From NCBI RefSeq assembly GCF_000472525.1, contig NZ_AWZT01000046.1:1-51940 (forward strand): DNA of 51,940 nt. Direction: 5' to 3'. Below are positions 8,930-17,334 of the stretch, piece by piece. The translations under genes and the position numbers were made by a program. The DNA is from Paraburkholderia dilworthii (lineage in GTDB: Bacteria; Pseudomonadota; Gammaproteobacteria; Burkholderiales; Burkholderiaceae). Under the pieces are notes generated by a model. It made no database searches, was not told where the DNA came from, and worked only from the letters and a program-made list of their open reading frames with translations. Position 1 is the first letter of the stretch; every line of letters begins with the position of its first letter.

Positions 8930-8970
8930 GACTATAGCTAATCTTGTCCAACTGAGCAAGATAGTGGCGT
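8930..8970. promoter_or_regulatory. Divergent promoter region with operator-like palindrome
   Basis: Between the SnoaL-like gene (minus) and the SDR gene (plus) lies ATCTTG-N10-CAAGAT at 8941-8962, with perfect 6-base arms. On the minus strand TTGCTC-N17-TATAGT gives a plausible sigma70 promoter whose -35 and spacer overlap the palindrome, so a bound regulator would block it. The arms fit a TetR or MarR dimer site. This is direct reading plus inference about function. Confidence 0.45.
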
Positions 8971-9050
8971 CAAATTTAGTTTGTAGAACGGTCCGGCACA
9001 TGTGTGATGTTGCGGCTGCCGGTTGACGGAAAATCAAGGAGACAGCGTTG

Positions 9051-10007
9051 ATGAATCTAAAAGGCAAGGTTGCAATCGTCACTGGTGGCGGCAGAGGAAT
9101 CGGTCGAGCACATGCGCTCGCGCTTGCCCGTGCAGAGGCTAGCGTCGTCGTTAATGACATCGGTAAGGAATTCAGCGGCGAGGGGAAGGCGAGCGCCGCA
9201 CCAGCAGAGGCCGTGGCCGCAGAGATTCTGCGTGATGGCGGATCTGCCGTCGCGAACGCCACTGACATCTCGGACTGGGACGCTGTTGGTGGACTTGTCG
9301 AAGCCACGCTGGCTGCCTTTGGGCGTCTGGACATCGTTGTAAATAACGCCGGGATCACGCGCGGCGTGCCTATCGCAAAGGCGACGCGAAAGGACTGGGA
9401 GCAGACGATTGCCGTCAATCTCAACGGCGCCGCGGCACTGACCCACTGGGCTGCTGCATATTGGGCCGGGCAAGAGCCTGAGGCGGGGCGCCGGATTATC
9501 AATACGACTTCAGGTATGGGGCTGACGCCGATGCCCGGCGATTCGGCGTATTCCGCTTCCAAGGCGGCCCTCGCGATGCTGACGATGTGCAGCGCGATGG
9601 AGCTGGCGCCTCTGGGCGTGCGCGTCAACGGAGTTGCTCCTGTCGCCCGCACGCGGATCAGCGAGAGCGTGGCTGCTGATCTGATGAAACCGGTTACCGC
9701 GGGGTTCGATCGCATGTCGCCTGATCACGTCGCAGCGCTGGTAGCTTACCTCGCGTCATCTAACTGCCGCTTCACTGGACGCATGCTGGGCGTTATTGGC
9801 GACGATGTCACGCTGTTCGACGGCTGGTCGGTGAGCCGCCATTTGAATAACGGTGAGCAGGACTGGTCCCCTGACGGGTTGGCCACTGCTTTGGCAGAGT
9901 TGCCGCTGGTGCAAGAAGGACTCACGCAAGGCCTGAAGGCGACGATGCCTTATCCATTTCCGCCGCCCTCCGTCCTTGAGGCGCTCGCCGCTGTCGAAAA
10001 GGCTTGA
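9051..10007 (+). CDS. Short-chain dehydrogenase/reductase (SDR), NAD(P)-dependent
   Basis: A 318-residue SDR. The cofactor loop TGGGRGIGRAHA, the NNAG motif, the catalytic Ser in NTTSGMG and YSASKAAL (Tyr and Lys) are all present. It is about 60 residues longer than classical SDRs, with a C-terminal extension that resembles the longer dehydrogenases near the peroxisomal multifunctional enzyme group. An SD sequence (AAGGAGA) precedes 9051; a TTG at 9048 is an alternative start. The coding end lies 29 bases before the alpha/beta hydrolase start, so the two form an operon. It probably oxidises a hydroxyl on a side chain or on a CoA intermediate; the substrate is unknown. Confidence 0.9.
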   Translation: MNLKGKVAIVTGGGRGIGRAHALALARAEASVVVNDIGKEFSGEGKASAAPAEAVAAEILRDGGSAVANATDISDWDAVGGLVEATLAAFGRLDIVVNNAGITRGVPIAKATRKDWEQTIAVNLNGAAALTHWAAAYWAGQEPEAGRRIINTTSGMGLTPMPGDSAYSASKAALAMLTMCSAMELAPLGVRVNGVAPVARTRISESVAADLMKPVTAGFDRMSPDHVAALVAYLASSNCRFTGRMLGVIGDDVTLFDGWSVSRHLNNGEQDWSPDGLATALAELPLVQEGLTQGLKATMPYPFPPPSVLEALAAVEKA

Positions 10008-10036
10008 GGTTCCGTATCCTTTTGAGGATCTACGAC

Positions 10037-10912
10037 ATGACGAATTTTGGGACCGAGCAGGTGCCCGGCGAGGGTCGTCGAGCACTTTCCGTTGACATCT
10101 TCAAACCTGGGACTACGAATGGAGTCGGAGTCATCCTACTTCATGGCGGCGGCTGGGCGTCGGGCGATCGGCGGATGATGCACGGGTACGCTGAAGTTCT
10201 GGCGAAGATGGGGTTCGTTGTGCTCGCGGCCGAATACCGCCTGCTTCATGAGGCGCCGTGGCCCAGCCAGATCGAGGATGTGCGCGACATAGTGCGATGG
10301 GCACGCGCGCAAAGCAGCCGGTTGGGAATCGCCCCGGACAAGATTGCGTTACAGGGTTATTCGGCAGGTGCGCACATCGCGCTGATGGTCGCGGGCACGC
10401 AGTCCGGCTCCGGCAACGAGGGCGCTGTTCCCGGCAATCCGTCGGGAGCGCAGGTGGCGGCGGTCGTCTCATTTTTCGCGCCGGCGCGCCTTGCAACGGA
10501 TCCTGTCGCCATGGAACGCCCTCCGCTCGCGTTGCTTCTGCAGGGCGGCGGCGAGGAGGCGGCGCGCGCGGCGAGCCCCATCCATTTTGTTAACTCGCGT
10601 TTTCCCAGCACTCTCATCCTGGGGGGCATGGCGGATTACATGCAGCCCCTCGACGCCGGGCTGGATCTGCTGAGCGCATTCGTCGATGCGGGAGCAGAGG
10701 TCGAGTTCCACTACCTTCATTCACAGCGGCATGAGTTCGCAATGACCCCCGGGATGATCGATGGAGTGATGGCGGAAGTTGCGTTCTTCTATCGTCGCAC
10801 GCTGATCGATCGCGCTGCTCTGGAGGCTGAGGCGCGGGCGATAAATCCGTTCGCGCGTGCATCCAGTAAGCGGGAATTCGTGCAAATGATGGCCGTAGCG
10901 CAGCCACGCTGA
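10037..10912 (+). CDS. Alpha/beta hydrolase (HSL/carboxylesterase type)
   Basis: A 291-residue hydrolase. HGGGW is the hormone-sensitive-lipase oxyanion motif, GYSAGAH is the nucleophile elbow, GGMADYMQP supplies the acid and HEF the catalytic His. The start at 10037 (MTNFGTEQ) has GAGG upstream; an in-frame earlier ATG at 10004 overlaps the SDR stop but adds only an unlikely leader. The protein lacks a signal peptide and should be cytoplasmic. It may cleave an ester, lactone or C-C ring-fission product. The transcript ends in a strong hairpin just downstream. Confidence 0.88.
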   Translation: MTNFGTEQVPGEGRRALSVDIFKPGTTNGVGVILLHGGGWASGDRRMMHGYAEVLAKMGFVVLAAEYRLLHEAPWPSQIEDVRDIVRWARAQSSRLGIAPDKIALQGYSAGAHIALMVAGTQSGSGNEGAVPGNPSGAQVAAVVSFFAPARLATDPVAMERPPLALLLQGGGEEAARAASPIHFVNSRFPSTLILGGMADYMQPLDAGLDLLSAFVDAGAEVEFHYLHSQRHEFAMTPGMIDGVMAEVAFFYRRTLIDRAALEAEARAINPFARASSKREFVQMMAVAQPR

Positions 10913-10926
10913 GTGGGGTGGAACAA

Positions 10927-10977
10927 CGCGGGGTGGAACGCAGGCAATGCACGCGTTCCCCCCGCGTCTTTCTTTTT
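10927..10977 (+). terminator. Rho-independent terminator after the SDR-hydrolase operon
   Basis: A GC-rich stem of about 14 base pairs with one bulge (left arm 10927-10941, right arm 10952-10966) and a 10-base loop is followed by a T-rich tract at 10967-10977. It lies 15 bases after the hydrolase stop. The remaining sequence up to the TetR stop at 11207 shows no gene. Confidence 0.75.
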
Positions 10978-11206
10978 CCCAAGGCTTCGCTGAGGACTGC
11001 ACCTTCACGGTATTCAAGCGCTGGCCTTCGGGCCGCGAGGCACTGTCATTTCAGCTTGGGGTGCGATGAACGTTTGGAAGCGCTTCACACTCGCCGATCG
11101 TATAGTCTCGTGTGAACGGTAGCGACTACGTGGATTGGCGGTGGTTGACAAGGACGTTCCGACTGAGGGTGCTGGCTTCGCTATCGAGGGCACCTGGCGT
11201 GAAGCC

Positions 11207-11962
11207 CTACTGGGTGGACCGTTTGCGTGCAACCCGGGCAGAGGACGGCTTTGCTGTTGACGGCCGGAAAAAGAGGCTCAAGCAAAGTTCTACGTGCCGC
11301 TCGATGAAGTCCTTATCGAACGGCGATACGCCGATATGATGCTCGATCTCTGGTGCCAGTCCAAAGATTCGCGTCGCCGCGCCGATGAACAGAAAGTGCA
11401 GGTGTGCTGGCTCGCCGTCAACGAAGCGACCGGCGGCCTGGAGCTGTCGGATAAGATCAAGCGTGTACTCGAGGTCCTGTGAGCGGATCCGGTCAAGCAG
11501 CCAGTGCAGACGATTTGACTGCCCGGCGACCTCGTACGAAAACAACCAGCCGAGCTCTGGTCTTGCGCCTGACATCCGTATGAAGTCGCCGTAAACGGCA
11601 CGCAGGACGACTTCCGGATCGCTACCCCTTAACTGATCAACCGTTCGCACAAACTGATCATGCAACTCGCCGAGCGCGAGTTCCATTACCGCCTGCCAGA
11701 CGGCTAGCTTCGTCTCATAGTGGTAGATGACGAGTCCGTGCGGCACCCCTGCGCGGTCCGCTATTGAGCGCGTCGTAGCGCCATCGAAGCCCTGCGTCGC
11801 GAACTCTAGAAGCGCTGCGTCGAGGATTTTGCGACGCGTTGCTACCGCGCGACCCTGGCGACGACGGACATTGACCATGTCGTCGTCTGCTGAGTCGACC
11901 TCCGCAGATGTCGAGGGCTCGGGGATGGTCCTTGTGAAAGCCTGTTTCGTTGTTCTGCGCAT
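11207..11962 (-). CDS. TetR/AcrR-family transcriptional regulator
   Basis: A 251-residue regulator. The N-terminal helix-turn-helix domain is clear: RRKILDAALLEFATQGFDGATTRSIADRAGVPHGLVIYHYETK is read in full at roughly residues 43-85. The C-terminal ligand domain has no named subtype but contains the TetR-like block FLFIGAATRIFGLAPEI. There is a 28-residue polar N-terminal tail; an ATG inside it (11878, MVNVRRRQG) is an alternative start. The gene converges on the SDR-hydrolase operon, and its upstream gap leads to the luciferase-like oxygenase operon at 12.6 kb. It is therefore a candidate repressor of either unit; which one is inference. Confidence 0.92.
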   Translation of the reverse strand: MRRTTKQAFTRTIPEPSTSAEVDSADDDMVNVRRRQGRAVATRRKILDAALLEFATQGFDGATTRSIADRAGVPHGLVIYHYETKLAVWQAVMELALGELHDQFVRTVDQLRGSDPEVVLRAVYGDFIRMSGARPELGWLFSYEVAGQSNRLHWLLDRIRSQDLEYTLDLIRQLQAAGRFVDGEPAHLHFLFIGAATRIFGLAPEIEHHIGVSPFDKDFIERHVELCLSLFFRPSTAKPSSARVARKRSTQ

Positions 11963-12513
11963 GCTCTGATCCTATGGTACGAGCCTCCTTTGTTCGTGCG
12001 ACTCGTTCTCGTATCCCCACCGGCCACTTCACTTCGTGCTGCGTGGCTGCGTCCTGGTGAGCCGTTCTGGCTTGCTTCGTCGATGCCCGACATCCTTGCG
12101 CCAACCTGTCGCGTTGGTCCAGTCCGTGCAACTTTGTTGCTGAACTTCTGCAACTGGACCAATGGTATCCCTTAACCAGTTTGCGCTGACATACCGCTTT
12201 CTCGGCGAGGGCGCGCGCGGGATCGATTCCGACGAACCTGGTCGACGGCCTATCCCAGCTAAACGGCCGCTCAATGCCTTTGCCATGGCTGACCGGCTAA
12301 GTCTCTCGCTGAAGGCGAGTTATCCGGCGACGCGTTGTCCATTGCCTGCCAGACGGGGGCTCCGCCCCAGCACGTGGCGAGGCATCGGACGACGATGGCG
12401 GAAGCTATTTCAGCGGCATCTCAGAGCCGTGAGTATATCGCCCGCCCCTCATGGGTATGGAAAGTATCTAGTGCAAATGGACAATATAAATTGTAGCATC
12501 CGTTCTCAGTTGA
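11963..12513. other. Gene-poor spacer upstream of the 12.6-kb oxygenase operon
   Basis: About 550 bases with no supported gene. It contains a small perfect repeat, ACAAT-ATAA-ATTGT at 12481-12494, which overlaps an AT-rich stretch and could be an operator or -10 region, and a consensus-like TTGACA at 12510-12515 without a good -10 at 17 bases. A G/C hairpin near 12350 has no T-tract. Confidence 0.3.
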
Positions 12514-12621
12514 CATGAACTACTCGCGTCGACTGTGGGGGCGTACGCGAGCTCGGAGGAGCTGCCGCTCGACGTGGTGAAGACCGCCGGCCTGTTTCGG
12601 CAAGATGGAGACATTGAATGA
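12514..12621 (+). pseudogene. Possible 3-prime remnant of a lost gene, ending in ATGA overlap
   Basis: The in-frame stretch ending ELPLDVVKTAGLFRQDGD has the look of a real protein C-terminus and its TGA overlaps the ATG of the luciferase-like gene, a coupling typical of operons here. A stop at 12511 closes the frame upstream, so at most 35 codons are left. I do not recognise the family. It could instead be a short leader peptide starting at GTG 12535. Confidence 0.35.
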
Positions 12622-13730
12622 TCAAACCTTGGCTTTTCGAATTTTTTCGCGCGCCGACCGAAAAGGGCGTATTAATCCAGAGTCCGCGCGCTGGCGTGAC
12701 GCCTGCGGACGTAGCGGACCAGTTTGCGAGTTTCTGGGAGATGTGGACCCGCGCCGAAGGCTATGGCTTCGAAGGCATCTTCTTCAGCGAGCACCATTTT
12801 GGTCCTGGCTATAGCCCCTCGCCCAATCTGTTGATCGCCGCACTGGCGCCAGTCACAAGCAAGCTCAGGCTCGGCGTCATGGGCATGGTGCTGCCGTACT
12901 ATCAGCCTTGGCGGGTCATCGAGGAGATCGGTATGCTCGATCACCTGACAAGAGGCCGGCTGGAGGTTGGAACCGCTGCGGGTATTCCGCCCGAAATGGC
13001 GAAAGTGGGTCTCGGTGTTGTCGAGGCGAATGAGCGAAACCTCGAAGCGCTCGAAATCCTGGACTGGGCACTCGCCCATCCCGGCGAACCCGTCACCCAT
13101 CACGGCAAGTATTGGGACTTTGAGAATCTGACTCTGGTGCCCATGCCATCGCAGCGTCCGTCCCCGAATCGCTGGACGACGGTGGTGAGCGAGGCGTCAG
13201 CGCGCCGCGCGGCATGGCGTGGCACACGCATTTGCACGGGCTTCTCGTCGGTGGAACAAGTGCAGAAGGTATTCGGCGGCTATCGTGAAGAAGCCGGGAA
13301 AGCGGGCCTCGCAGTGTCTGAAGATTTGTTAGGGCTGCGACGAATCATCATGGTCGACCGTGATGGTGGTAAGGCCCGTGATCTGGCGGCGCAGGTGGAG
13401 GAGCAGGTGCGCAACATGTTCCTCAAGCATGACGACAAGGTGAATCACGGCCCGGTGCCAGATGCGCCGCAAAAGTCGCATGGTGGGATTCCGCTTTCGA
13501 GTGACGAATTTATCGCTGGCTCTCCGGTCGAGGTTGCGGACCTCATCGCTGCGCAGTGCGAGGCTACCGGTGCGGGCCATCTGCTTGCCATGCTCGACAA
13601 TCATGGCGGTCCTGCAGAGAACCGCGTCGCGTTCGACCTTTTTGCTCAGGAAGTGGTGCCGCTGCTGCGCCAGGCGAATGTTGGCGGTGAAGGGCGCCAT
13701 GCACTGGAGGCTACGAACGAGCAAGTGTAA
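12618..13730 (+). CDS. LLM-class flavin-dependent oxidoreductase (luciferase-like monooxygenase)
   Basis: A 370-residue bacterial-luciferase-like monooxygenase. The TIM-barrel signature EGIFFSEHHFGPGYSPSPN near residue 53, LRLGVMGMVLPYYQPWRVIEEIGMLD and the GRLEVGTAAG loop are typical of the family. These enzymes use free reduced FMN and oxygen to hydroxylate, cleave or Baeyer-Villiger oxidise substrates, so they need a separate flavin reductase; two candidates lie at 5.0 and 6.6 kb. The start overlaps the stop of a small upstream reading frame. It heads the run of plus-strand genes through the Rieske oxygenase (40 bases downstream). Confidence 0.9.
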   Translation: MIKPWLFEFFRAPTEKGVLIQSPRAGVTPADVADQFASFWEMWTRAEGYGFEGIFFSEHHFGPGYSPSPNLLIAALAPVTSKLRLGVMGMVLPYYQPWRVIEEIGMLDHLTRGRLEVGTAAGIPPEMAKVGLGVVEANERNLEALEILDWALAHPGEPVTHHGKYWDFENLTLVPMPSQRPSPNRWTTVVSEASARRAAWRGTRICTGFSSVEQVQKVFGGYREEAGKAGLAVSEDLLGLRRIIMVDRDGGKARDLAAQVEEQVRNMFLKHDDKVNHGPVPDAPQKSHGGIPLSSDEFIAGSPVEVADLIAAQCEATGAGHLLAMLDNHGGPAENRVAFDLFAQEVVPLLRQANVGGEGRHALEATNEQV

Positions 13731-13770
13731 GTCGTTCGTTTGAATCAGAGGGAAAAAGAGGAGACAAAAT

Positions 13771-15030
13771 ATGAGCGACGAACGCGCAGTGGAGATTGAT
13801 ACTGGCACCGGCTACGGCATTGAGCAGCCCGCCTACCGGCAGGAGTTGGTTGAGGTGGAGCGGGGGACCCCGATGGGTGAACTCATGCGGCGATACTGGC
13901 AGCCGTTTGCCCTTTCCGAGGATCTCACCGACAAGCCTCGCAGGGTGCGCTTGCTCGGGGAGAATTTGATCGCGTTTCGCGACAAGCAGGGGCGCGCAGG
14001 ATTGGTCCATGAGCGTTGCGCCCACCGCGGCACCAGCCTCTATTTCGGTCGGGTTGAGGAAGACGGTATCCGCTGCTGCTATCACGGGTGGAAGTTCGAC
14101 GTGCGGGGGCGCTGCCTTAACCAACCGGCTGAAGTCGATGGTGGACGCCATCGCGCCAAGGTCTGTCAGCCATGGTATCCCGTCGAGGAGCGCTATGGCC
14201 TCGCCTATGCTTATATGGGTCCGCCCGAGAAGAAACCTGTGTTGCCACGGTGGGAGCATCTGGAGAACCTGGCGGACGATGAGTACGTCGAGGTCCGTTG
14301 GAAGCCGGGTTATGGGCCGCGTAACGATCAACCGTACAACCCGCTCAACTTCAATTTCCTCCAGGCGTATGAGAACTCGCTGGACGCGGCACATCTTCCA
14401 TGGCTGCACTTTCACCACTCGGGCGATCAATTTACGGGTGCCCCGCTCATGCGCGTCGATGGCGATGACGCTGAGCTGCCGCCCTATGCGCACATCAAGA
14501 ATCTCGCCGGACAGATTGTTTCCGGGCGTTCGGAGTTGGGCGTCAAGCAGGGTGTTCCCATGCCGGTTCCGGGGCAGGGACTCTTCCTTGCTTCCAACGA
14601 GGCAATTGTTCCCAATATTGCGGTAGTGGCAACGCTGATCGATCTCCTCTACTTCGTGCCCGTTGACAACACCCACTACTTCAATTTTTTGCTGTTCCGC
14701 TCAAAGAAGGGCCAAAAGCGCGGCGAGTTCGATCTGGTGCACATGGGCAAGACGTGGTGGGAGCTGACGGAAGAGGAACGTCAGAGCATGCCAGGCGACT
14801 ATGAAGCTCAGTCGAGCATCGGTACGCTCCCAGCGCACAACCGCGAGCATCTGGCTCAGAGCGATGTGCCACTTGCTCTTCTGCGCCGGCGACTGGCAGA
14901 AGCGGTCAAGGACGTGCAGGAAGGACGTGACCCGCCCGGGGTGCAATTTGGCGCCGACGCGCCACCACTGCGGATTGGCGCTCACGGGATGATTCCGTAC
15001 ACGCCGGCTACTGAAGGGACTACGTTCTAA
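13771..15030 (+). CDS. Aromatic ring-hydroxylating oxygenase alpha subunit (Rieske, phthalate 4,5-dioxygenase-like)
   Basis: A 419-residue terminal oxygenase. The Rieske centre is formed by CAHRGTSLYFG and CCYHGWKFD (C-x-H and C-x2-H) near residues 83-107. The mononuclear iron region is in QAYENSLDAAHLPWLHFHH, with the N/E bridging region and His ligands. The C-terminal Asp ligand was not pinpointed. The overall shape is that of the phthalate 4,5-dioxygenase and O-demethylase group, which use a PDR-type reductase, and one is encoded at 7.3-8.3 kb. A GAGGAGA ribosome site precedes the start. Ring hydroxylation or demethylation are both possible activities. Confidence 0.92.
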   Translation: MSDERAVEIDTGTGYGIEQPAYRQELVEVERGTPMGELMRRYWQPFALSEDLTDKPRRVRLLGENLIAFRDKQGRAGLVHERCAHRGTSLYFGRVEEDGIRCCYHGWKFDVRGRCLNQPAEVDGGRHRAKVCQPWYPVEERYGLAYAYMGPPEKKPVLPRWEHLENLADDEYVEVRWKPGYGPRNDQPYNPLNFNFLQAYENSLDAAHLPWLHFHHSGDQFTGAPLMRVDGDDAELPPYAHIKNLAGQIVSGRSELGVKQGVPMPVPGQGLFLASNEAIVPNIAVVATLIDLLYFVPVDNTHYFNFLLFRSKKGQKRGEFDLVHMGKTWWELTEEERQSMPGDYEAQSSIGTLPAHNREHLAQSDVPLALLRRRLAEAVKDVQEGRDPPGVQFGADAPPLRIGAHGMIPYTPATEGTTF

Positions 15031-15051
15031 CGAACTCATAAAGGGCCATAC

Positions 15052-15864
15052 ATGAAGCTCATCTGTTATGAGGACGGCGATGCTCTCGCGATCGGCTACG
15101 TTGATGGGGCCGAGGTGGTGCGCCTTGCCGACAGGGACACGTTCTGGCGCACTCCGTGGGCGAGTTTTTCTGCTGGCGGCGGAGAGCGACTGCCTCGCGA
15201 GGGGCTTCGCTTGCGCTCCCCGCTGCGTTCGGACGCGAAGGTGGTTTGCATCGGCCTGAATTACCGTAGCCACGCAATCGAGACTGGCAGCCCGATTCCG
15301 GAGCGGCCGGTCGTATTCTCACGCTGGGCCGAGACTGTCATATGCGACGGCGATGAATCGCCGACGATGGACACGGCGTACGACTGGGAAGCCGAACTCG
15401 GGGTGGTGATCGGGGATACGCTGTTCGGTGCCACACCGGAAGCCGCGCGTCGAGCCATTCTTGGCTACTGCACGTTCAACGACCTCAGTGCCAGGACGCT
15501 GCAACTGGAAACATCCCAATGGACGCTGGGCAAGAACACCGATCGCAGCGGCCCCATGGGGCCGATAGTCACGGCCGACGAAGCGGGCGATCCGGCGGAT
15601 GGCTGGCGCGTCACAACCGATGTCAATGGTGAGCGGGTTCAGGATGGCATCACTTCGGACCTGATCTTTGACGTGCCTACGTTGCTGGCGTATGTCTCGC
15701 GTTCGATGACGCTGAGCGCCGGTGATCTGATGATCACCGGCACGCCTTCGGGTGTGGGCATCGGCATGAAGCCGCCGCGCTATCTCAAACCAGGGGACGT
15801 GGTGCGCGTGGAAGTAGAAGGTCTGGGCGCCGTGATCACGCCGATTGTGGAACGGCCGCAGTAA
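15052..15864 (+). CDS. Fumarylacetoacetate hydrolase (FAH) family protein
   Basis: A 270-residue FAH-fold protein. The metal site is visible as the DWEAELGVVIG block near residue 110, with the later GYCTFNDLSAR and TGTPSGVGIGMKPPRYLKPGD motifs that define the family. Members cleave acylpyruvates or hydrate/isomerise ring-fission products such as 2-hydroxymuconate derivatives. It starts 21 bases after the Rieske oxygenase and is followed at once by the DUF3500 gene. With the hydratase at 17.3 kb it suggests a meta- or gentisate-type ring-cleavage route, although no classical extradiol dioxygenase gene is in the window. Confidence 0.92.
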   Translation: MKLICYEDGDALAIGYVDGAEVVRLADRDTFWRTPWASFSAGGGERLPREGLRLRSPLRSDAKVVCIGLNYRSHAIETGSPIPERPVVFSRWAETVICDGDESPTMDTAYDWEAELGVVIGDTLFGATPEAARRAILGYCTFNDLSARTLQLETSQWTLGKNTDRSGPMGPIVTADEAGDPADGWRVTTDVNGERVQDGITSDLIFDVPTLLAYVSRSMTLSAGDLMITGTPSGVGIGMKPPRYLKPGDVVRVEVEGLGAVITPIVERPQ

Positions 15865-15887
15865 AGGTGACCAACGGGAGCGCACAG

Positions 15888-17210
15888 ATGAGCACGGCTG
15901 ATTTCTCACAATACGTCGACCCCGCGAAGGTGCCGCGGCTATCAAAAAGCGACGCCAGAATGAGCCTGACCGATTACCCGCCTTTCCTTGATCGGCTGCT
16001 TGGGGTCTGGGGGCCATTGTCTACCCAGGAGTTTCATGGGCTGACCACTGACGGACATCGAATAGAGGGCCTCTTTTCCACTGAGCCCGATGGCGCACCG
16101 GTGGAAGCTGCCGCCAAGGCGGCAGCTCACTGGCTCGCAGCGCTCGATTCCAGCATCCGAGACAAGGTGTCATTTTCCCTCGATTCGGACCTGTGGCGGC
16201 ATTGGCAGAACACACCGCTCATCCTGCGCGATCCGCAGGTCGAGTTGTTGGAGCTGCCGATGCCGCAGCGGGAGCTCGCACTGGAAATCGTGCGGGCCTC
16301 GTTGTCGTCGAGCGGCCATCAGCGCGTGCGCGATGTCATGTCTAACAATCTGTTCCTCGGCCGACTGATCGATTTGACAGAGCTCCTCAACGAGTGGTCG
16401 TTCACGATGTCGATCTTTGGCACGCCGTCGGTAGAGCAGCCGTGGGGATGGCAGCTGTTCGGACATCATCTGGCGCTGAACTGTATCTTCGTGGGCCGAA
16501 GGATGGTGCTTTCACCGGTGTTCATTGGACTTGAACCCGACCACGGGCATGGCGAGGAAAGCCGGAGGCTGTTCAGACCGCATGAGGAGCGCGCACTGCG
16601 CCTGATGCGCTCGCTAGGTGACGCCGAGCGGTCGCGTGCGGTGCTGTACGGCTCCATGCTGACTTCAGAGCAGCAGCCCGGACGTTACCACCCTGACGAT
16701 GGCCGGCAAGTGGGTGGTGCGTTCCAGGACAACCGGGTCGTTCCGCATGAAGGGGTGCCTGTAGGTAGTCTGGGCCTGAGAGCCCGACGCAACCTACTAT
16801 CGCTGGCGGAGCTGTTTGTCGAAAATCTCCCCGGCGGACCAGCAGAGGCGCGAATGCGCGAGATTGAACGCTATCTCGAACAGACACACTTCGCATGGAT
16901 TGGCCCGGTCGATGAGGTTAGCCCGTTTTACTTCCGCATCCATAGCCCCGTTGCGTTGTTCGAATTTGATCACCACAGCGGCATCTTTCTGGCCAACGAA
17001 GAGCCGGCGCGATTCCATGTTCACACCATCGTGCGCTCGCCGAACGGCGGTGACTATGGTAAAGACCTGCTGCAGCAACATTACGCGTCCAGCGCCCACG
17101 ATCGCGCTGTGCCCGGGCGTCAAGCAGGCCATGATCAGGCACACGACGACCACCGGAGGCACGGTGCTCACAGCCACGACGGAGGAAAGACTTTTCACCG
17201 ACATGATTAG
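15888..17210 (+). CDS. DUF3500 family protein with His-rich C-terminal tail
   Basis: A 440-residue member of DUF3500, recognised by PWGWQLFGHHLALNC near residue 190, VLSPVFIGLEPD and the conserved C-terminal SPVALFEFDHHSG plus HVHTIVRSPNGGDYGKDLL block. The function of the family is not established. The conserved His and Glu/Asp residues hint at a metal site. The last 35 or so residues form a tail rich in His and Asp (GHDQAHDDHRRHGAHSHDGG) that is outside the usual domain. ATG 15888 is chosen for its CGGGAG site; an in-frame GTG at 15867 is possible. It sits between FAH-like and hydratase-like genes, so an enzymatic step in the same pathway is likely but unproven. Confidence 0.85.
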   Translation: MSTADFSQYVDPAKVPRLSKSDARMSLTDYPPFLDRLLGVWGPLSTQEFHGLTTDGHRIEGLFSTEPDGAPVEAAAKAAAHWLAALDSSIRDKVSFSLDSDLWRHWQNTPLILRDPQVELLELPMPQRELALEIVRASLSSSGHQRVRDVMSNNLFLGRLIDLTELLNEWSFTMSIFGTPSVEQPWGWQLFGHHLALNCIFVGRRMVLSPVFIGLEPDHGHGEESRRLFRPHEERALRLMRSLGDAERSRAVLYGSMLTSEQQPGRYHPDDGRQVGGAFQDNRVVPHEGVPVGSLGLRARRNLLSLAELFVENLPGGPAEARMREIERYLEQTHFAWIGPVDEVSPFYFRIHSPVALFEFDHHSGIFLANEEPARFHVHTIVRSPNGGDYGKDLLQQHYASSAHDRAVPGRQAGHDQAHDDHRRHGAHSHDGGKTFHRHD

Positions 17211-17334
17211 GTGGTGGCCTGAAGACCAGGGGTGAACGCGATATTCGGGGACCAAGTGAAGCGCAACTCACTATGACGGAGATGTTCGTGGATGATGCAC
17301 TCCCCGACAACGGAAACGGAACAGAGGAATGCTA

